64,000 nucleotides of DNA from NCBI GenBank assembly GCA_903813345.2, contig CAIIXF020000009.1:13218347-13282346 (forward strand), given 5' to 3'. Below, one piece after another: positions 58,030 to 64,000 of the stretch; position 1 is the first letter of the stretch, and each line of letters starts with the position of its first letter. This stretch comes from Owenia fusiformis. Lineage: Eukaryota > Annelida > Polychaeta > Sabellida > Oweniidae. The position numbers and the translations under genes were made by a program. The notes under the pieces were generated by a model. That model saw only the letters and a program-made list of their open reading frames with translations. It did not search any database and was not told where the DNA came from.

Positions 58030-58289
58030 AAAATGCATTTGAACAAATGACATGGAAAATGCGTTTGTACAAATGACATGGAAAATGCGTTTGTACAAAT
58101 GACATGGAAAATGCGTTTGTACAAATGACATAGAAAATGCGTTTGTACAAATGACATGGAAAATGCGTTTGTAAAAATGACATAGAAAATGCATTTGTAC
58201 AAATGACATGGAAAATGCATTTGTACAAATGACATGGAAAATGTGTTTGTATAAATGACATGGAAAATGCATTTGTACAAATGACATCG
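58030..58289. repeat. 26-bp minisatellite, ten copies
   Basis: Ten consecutive 26-bp units of the form AAAATGCGTTTGTACAAATG then ACATGG, with few differences. Each unit contains the palindrome TTTGTACAAA. Since 26 is not a multiple of 3, all three minus-strand frames stay open and give look-alike Cys-rich peptides, which are not genes. Confidence 0.95.
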
Positions 58290-58504
58290 GATGCTGAAAG
58301 CATTTATTTACCAAACAATACAAACTTCTTTTTTGTTCTTCACTGTAATTAATGTTTACATTTTATCTTCTGAAAGCAATATGCTGTTGGCAATACAAGC
58401 TCTGCTAGAGATTGTAATTGACATTGAGTTTCATGTAATGTTACTCCATAACTTTGGAGAAACACATTGTGCAGTTGATATTTTAATATTACTCGTACAC
58501 AAGC

Positions 58505-59284
58505 AAATTACATCAGACCCCGTACAAGCCTGTAAGAAGCTCGTTGCCGGTGCCCGTAACAATGCCCATAATGGCTCGTAATTTTTGAGCCTTGTATTTG
58601 CCTGTACAATGCCCCTAACAAGGCCCATAATGGCTCATAATCTTAGAGCACTGTACTTGCCCTTATGGGGCTCGTAATTGCTCGTTTATTTTGATGAACA
58701 CTTTTTGATCGATGAAATAAAATACTCATACTTGAGAAATAACATTTCAATTTTATCTAATTATGAATTAATATGTCTCCAACAATTTCAAAATATTTGC
58801 ATGCCATAAAAAGCTAGGAACAGTATAAAGCTGTAGTGTAGTGTAGTAAGTTTTTATTTTATTTTTGTACTGACTAATATGTCATACTATGACATTCTAA
58901 GAGTCAATAAAAGATATATATATATAAAAGCTAAAAACAAAACAAACGGGGTTACCAATGGGAGACACTATATTTCTCTACAAGTGAAGTAAATCCATAT
59001 ATAAACATTTGTGTGGGATGTTGGAATAAGTTGAAATGTGATGTAGATAAATATTGTTACCGAATGTATAAAAATGTCTCAAATGATTATGTGCTGTAAA
59101 ATTAAATAGTCCGATAATGACCTCGTACAACCTCGTACGTGCCTCGAAATTACGAGCCTCGCACATGCTTGTACGGGCCTTGAAAACAACAATTACGAGC
59201 ATCATACAGGCCTTGAAAATGAGCTCCCTACAAGCCCGTAATGACTCGTAATTCATGAGGCTCGTACGGGGCCTGATGTAATTT
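58505..59284. mobile_element. 0.78-kb inverted-repeat element
   Basis: Ends AAATTACATCAGACCCCGTA and TACGGGGCCTGATGTAATTT are inverted with one mismatch. Inner flanks repeat GCTCGTAAT/ATTACGAGC phrases in both orientations. The target duplication is unclear. No transposase frame is seen. Confidence 0.8.
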
Positions 59285-59609
59285 CCCTGTGTATGTGTCA
59301 ATGCAGATGCTGAGAAAATGGAAAATTAGAAGAAAGATTTTGTAGAAGCAAATATCTTAAGAAGGTCATTGGCTGATAATATATTATGAGTGTCAAGGAA
59401 GTGATAACTCAATCATAGAAAATGTCACAATATGCATGTTTCGAAATGTCTATAAATGTAACGTGGAGTTGAAAAATGGATTTAGCAAGGTATGAAATAG
59501 ACAACTATGTTGGCAAAACTCTAATTTATGAGCCTATGAGCTCTATCGAGGTTGCAAAAAATCTTACTGAGAAATTTTAGGCCATAATTCTACATCTGTA
59601 CATGTATAT

Positions 59610-60488
59610 TAGGGGTCCCGCGATTCATCGATATATCAATGCATCGGCTCGTTTGGTGACGATACGAGCGTATCGATACGAAGACTCAAATATCGATACA
59701 CCAAAAGTATCATTAACATACCTGAAATCCATCATATTCTGCCGAAATCTACTGAATATTTGACTTTTTGAGAAATTGTTTTTATATATTTTGTTTGGTT
59801 TCTCACTGGACATGACATGCCCAAAATGTTGTATAAATGCAAACAGAATGCTTAGCGGATTGACAGTCAAAATGCGAACAAATAACTCGTGTCTTCTATG
59901 TCATCGTATATCAACATACTTTGTTTTATAATTCTATATACTTTTTGACAATTTAGTATGAATAAATATAATCTTTGAACTTTTTATTGGATAGAACGTG
60001 TTAAAGAATTGCCTACTAATATTGATAACTCTAATAAAAACCGAACAATATTTACGTTCGCAGTATTAATGTTGACCAGAGTTTAGAAATTGAAACTTTT
60101 TGAAAGTTTTGAACACAATTGATAGAATTATGGCCGTCTAAGCATCAAACATGGGTAGTTGTGTTATCCTTATATCCCCCAATAGGAAATCTACCGTATT
60201 ACTTTGGAACATTCCTCAGTAAAGGGAAAGCACCACCGGACTTCGAAAAAATTGCAAAATATAGCTGACTAGTGACTACTACACGGTAGGCTTGATACTT
60301 GACTATAGCTTTTATGCTGCATCTGAATCAAATGTCACAGCACGTGATAGACTTTCAACTCGACCTCAGCTACGTCAGTGTTGCGCCCCCCCCCCCCCCC
60401 CCCTCAATGTATCGTATCGTTGCTCGTATCGTGACCTGAGTATCGAGATACATATCGTTTCGTTTCATAATGTAATGTGGGACCCCTA
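59610..60488. mobile_element. 0.88-kb hAT-like element with perfect 8-bp target duplication
   Basis: Ends TAGGGGTCCC and GGGACCCCTA are inverted, and ATGTATAT flanks both sides (59602-59609 and 60489-60496). Both sub-terminal regions are full of ATCGATAC-type short palindromes. A run of about 17 C lies near 60387. No transposase is encoded. Confidence 0.88.
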
Positions 60489-60642
60489 ATGTATATACCC
60501 ATTGATCAAGATTGCTACTTTGCAAAAAATGACTTTCCATTCCTCATGAAAAAAATTAAGTAAGTAAACATACAAACTAAAGTGCCCAAAGAAGTATTGT
60601 TTAATTCCATGCTATTCACACCATGTTGAAATGGTTGTTTGA

Positions 60643-61081
60643 ATAACGCAGATGCGAGTAGGTAGTTACCAGATTCACCACCAGGTGGCTCGTTCGGGTC
60701 AGATAGCATGGCGGGTATAGGAGAAAGTTCCCTTAAACTTAAATCACATCTGTATTAATGATTCAATTTTCATATTACCCTTATGTATCTAATAGTTATG
60801 CAAACTGAAATATGTCCAGTAAAAGAAAATGTTATCTATCCAATACAAGAAAAGATATTTCACTTTTTGTGATTTTGTATCATGGGGTCTATGGGGAATC
60901 AACCCGAACAAGAAGTCACCTTTTCAAAAAAAATTAAATTTTCAAAGTTGATAAACAATTTTCGAAACCATATTTTTAGATGTACTTTTACATGCAGATT
61001 TCAAATATGACATCACTTTTACTGAATTTTGAATTTTTAATGACGTAAATCAAGATTATTTCTACTCGCATCTGGGTTATT
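60643..61081. mobile_element. inverted-repeat element with CTCF-like motif, copy 2
   Basis: Ends AATAACGCAGATGCGAGTAG and CTACTCGCATCTGGGTTATT are inverted with one mismatch. CCACCAGGTGGC occurs at 60678-60689 in the same position as in the copy at 32099-32539, and the two copies are alike over most of their length. Confidence 0.8.
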
Positions 61082-62879
61082 GAAATAAGGATCATTCACT
61101 TTTTCAGATATACTGGAGTGAGGTGTTAAAATCATAGTCATGGATATGGGTTTGCTTTTCCTTATGACAGGTTGTGATCTTGATTATTCCCTTTTCTTGT
61201 GTTTTGTCATGGCTTTTGGTCTCTCCCTTTTTGACACTTGTGACGTTTGTGATGTTTACTCATAAAACAGGTGAGGCGATGGAAAGAGGTTGGGGTTCTA
61301 TACTAAGGTTTAAAACATGGTTTGCCCAATGAGTCAGTCCAATGTCTAATTCACACTCCACTCGGCCAAGCCATGTCAGGAGTTCAAAGTGATTTGCATT
61401 GGCAACAATGCAACTGTGACTGCTAAATAAAGTTGTTGCACATAGTAACAACACTCTAATTAATAAGGAAATGTCACAACATTAGTACATTCATTTACCT
61501 TTTAAAGAGTAATGTTGGATAATGTATGAGATGAGAGAAAAGATTTAATCATGGGAATTCCACAGGTCATTGTGACTGGCTGCTCTTAAATTATTCTCAG
61601 CTATATCAACATAACCTTGCTCTAAGTTTTTATAATCTTTTTAACAGCAATACTAACTTCGAAGCAATTTAAGATGATTGTTCTTACATTTTAAAACCAA
61701 TGAAAATGATGGATATGGCTTGTTATGATATTTAAAGACGACACGAAGATGTGTATACTGGTGCACCAATCAATAAAATGACGGCATATTGAAACTAAAG
61801 AGATCAGTGACATTGCAAACATTATCAAAATGCATATTTCATAAAAGATCTAAACCACACATTAATGCCATTTTATTCCTTTCCATTCTGTTATTTTCCC
61901 TGCTTCATATAGCAAAGCTTATTGAAGGCTTCCTTCTCTTTGAAATATGTTTTTTGACAACAGTCATACTTTGTCGTATTGATAGGGACCATAATAAGAT
62001 AATAGATCATGATGAACCTGAAGAGACCATAAAATAATAGGGCACTTGTACAATGAAAAACGTTTCTGTTTTCTTTTCAGAATTCATTGTATCCAATTAC
62101 CTCTGATATGCTATGTAACTTTGTTATTGTTTATGCAAAAATAGACATTAGCAAAAAACAACAATAAGCAGACATGAAATCTTGGAAAGATACATGAATT
62201 GCAGAAATAAATCATTGATGTTTGTGTTTTATGTTACCTCTGAGACATAACTTGACACCAATTAATGTTTAAAGAATTATCAGAATGAATAGGTTTGGTT
62301 GGGAAGCCTCCCCTCCATCCACCAGTCTTTTGTCTTTTTCCATCTTGGCCATTACTCAATTACAAGTAATGTTATGATAAGTTTTTCCATGGGGTTTCAA
62401 TAGAATGCCCATGGTTTTTCTATGTTGAATATTGAATATCGAAAATATATGAGAATCCAGATCAATTTTCTAAGAGTGATTATTACAATTTCATAAAAAT
62501 CATTGCATGATGTGAAATACAATGCCTCAAACATGATTCTGTCAGTGTTCATACTGATGAACCAATACCATACTGTATGTACAACTTGGAAAATTGATGT
62601 TCTTTTTAAAGTGTATCACTCGATCATATTCTGAATGGATACATGAAGGATATAATGCAGGTTATTACAGTAAAGTCTAAATTATCCAAAAATCCCATTG
62701 GATGAACCTGCCAATGAGCAACTTTGAAGCAATCAAATGATTTATACCATCCTACGAAATGAAATCAACAAATTAGTGTTACCTTATATACAAAAGTCTG
62801 AAGCATTGAAGACGGTTGGTGTTTACATTTATACAATCTCAGTCTATTGATTGTTTTGTGCTGAAAAGAAAAAATCTTG
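61082..62879. other. gene-poor right flank
   Basis: No recognisable gene. The open frame 61789-62037 has a hydrophobic stretch (INAILFLSILLFSLLHIAKL) and an acidic tail ending DEPEETIK. It could be a C-terminal membrane exon of something unseen, but nothing else supports it. Confidence 0.35.
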
Positions 62880-63360
62880 TATGTAAGTCTTGTCTACATG
62901 TTTCCAGGCAAACCATTTGAGGGATTAATTTTTAGGGAGATTTTTTGGTGTGCAAATCTCGATCTGATTAGTTTTTGGGCCTTCTGGGTAAATGTTAAGG
63001 TGGCCATTTTGGATTTTCCATCCTAAAATCTTACCTGTAATTAAGTCTTGTCTACGCGTTTTTAGGCGAACTGATTGACCAATCGATTTCAAATTTTCAG
63101 GGATGATTCTTCGTCTGCAAATCTTGAACTGATAGTTTTTAAGCAATCTGAGTAATTGTTATGGTGTAGTGGCCATTATAGATTTTCTGTCCTAAAATCT
63201 TGTTTGTAAAGTCTTGTCTAAGTGAACTGTTTGATGGATTGATTTAAAATGTTCAGGGATGATTCTTTGTATAAAAGTCTTGAACTGATTAGCTTTTGGG
63301 CATTCTGGGCAAATATCAAGGCTGCCATTTTAGATTTTTTGTCCTAAAAGTTTGTCTTTT
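62880..63360. repeat. tandem repeat of about 155-165 bp, three diverged units
   Basis: Units share TCTTGTCTA near their start, AGGGATGATTCTT in the middle and GGCCATTTTGGATTTT / CCTAAAATCTT near the end. Spacing between the TCTTGTCTA strings is about 155 and 166 bp. Confidence 0.65.
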
Positions 63361-64000
63361 CAACTGATTAGTGTTGCCATTCAGGAGGAAGAAAAAAGAA
63401 AAACTATTGGGATCACCCATTGGTGGGGACATGTTTCACACGTTTGTGTCCTTGTAAGAATAATATTGAGGATAAATCTGGGAAATTGTGAGATCAATAT
63501 AAATAATTTAACTGTTGCAAAACGGAAGATTCAAGATTCAAGGAAAATTTTGAAATATCTTGGATTATGTGTAGGTTTATAAGATTGGATCTAATTATTT
63601 TTAAGGTTTAGTTAAGTGACTTATTTCCGGGTGTAGGCTTATTGTACACAACATGACATTCATTAATATTTTATAGTGTCCTTAAAAGTGATTAGAACCA
63701 CCTTATAGTGTTTCTGTTTGATTGATTAAGTATCATAAAGAGTAGGAAAGGATAACCATAAACAGTAGATAAAATTAGCTATATGTTTTCTTAAATTGAA
63801 GAGTAAATTGAAATAAAGTTGAACATGCGAGAAGTAAAATTCAAAAAATGTTGTTGAATCTCCAAATTATGTAAAAATACCGCAAAATCAGAATTTTTGT
63901 TAAGATTTTACAGAGAAATATAACATGATAAACATGAATAACTGGATATTTAAGAAAGGTATGAATAATTGTCTTTGTCCTCTTGTGTCTTAAATTATAT
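63361..64000. other. unassigned end of window
   Basis: An open frame at 63352-63582 has no recognisable domain. No splice pattern or motif ties the stretch to a neighbouring gene. Confidence 0.3.

Noticed and set aside
57907-58323. Three overlapping minus-strand frames with repeated HxxCxNxF-like peptides
   Set aside because: They are translations of the 26-bp minisatellite in all three frames.
61789-62037. 82-residue frame with one membrane-like helix, considered as the SEL1L3-like C-terminus
   Set aside because: No Sel1-repeat exons precede it, no acceptor was tied to it, and no residues align convincingly.

Overview
The window reads as animal nuclear DNA: AT-rich, long introns with GT..AG borders, and dense families of short inverted-repeat transposons. 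The repeat style (runs of CGTCCG, many short terminal-inverted-repeat elements, expanded intronic minisatellites) suggests a marine invertebrate, most likely a lophotrochozoan such as a bivalve. That placement is inference; nothing here fixes the species. Most real exons are too short to stand out as open frames and were assembled by hand from splice sites, phase continuity and remembered family sequences.

Layout. (1) 1691-4883 minus: a complete three-exon CISD2-type CDGSH iron-sulfur gene. (2) 5250-12199 plus: a UBE2D ubiquitin-conjugating enzyme gene, head-to-head with CISD2 across 366 bp, with two tandem alternative last exons. (3) 16618-19597 plus: a second full set of UBE2D exons 2-6, with no first exon of its own visible. 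It may be a separate gene or an alternative exon block using the single first exon at 5250. (4) 23696-23788 plus: a signal-peptide-like first exon behind a CACGTG/CCGGAAG promoter. (5) 29270-31935 and 33420-35944 minus: two complete five-exon TIMP metalloproteinase-inhibitor genes in tandem. (6) 38485-45395 plus: ten phase-consistent exons of a SEL1L3-like protein, to which the exon at 23696 may belong; if so the TIMP pair is nested in its first intron on the opposite strand. The later Sel1-repeat and membrane exons were not found. (7) 51476-52558 minus: an intronless class A GPCR.

The rest is mostly repeats. The clearest are a 2.54-kb hAT-like element with 8-bp target duplications (47620-50162), a 0.88-kb hAT-like element (59610-60488), several smaller inverted-repeat elements, a dispersed CGTCCG family whose body is built of AAAATGGC palindromes, and two copies of an element carrying a perfect CTCF-core string. 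Six copies of one SEL1L3 exon start, each with its splice acceptor, lie at exactly 132-bp spacing at 40121-40914.

The genes do not form one pathway. Points of interest are the UBE2D/CISD2 divergent pair (also adjacent in human as UBE2D3/CISD2, from memory), exon-level duplication in UBE2D and SEL1L3-like, and the opposite-strand TIMP pair.
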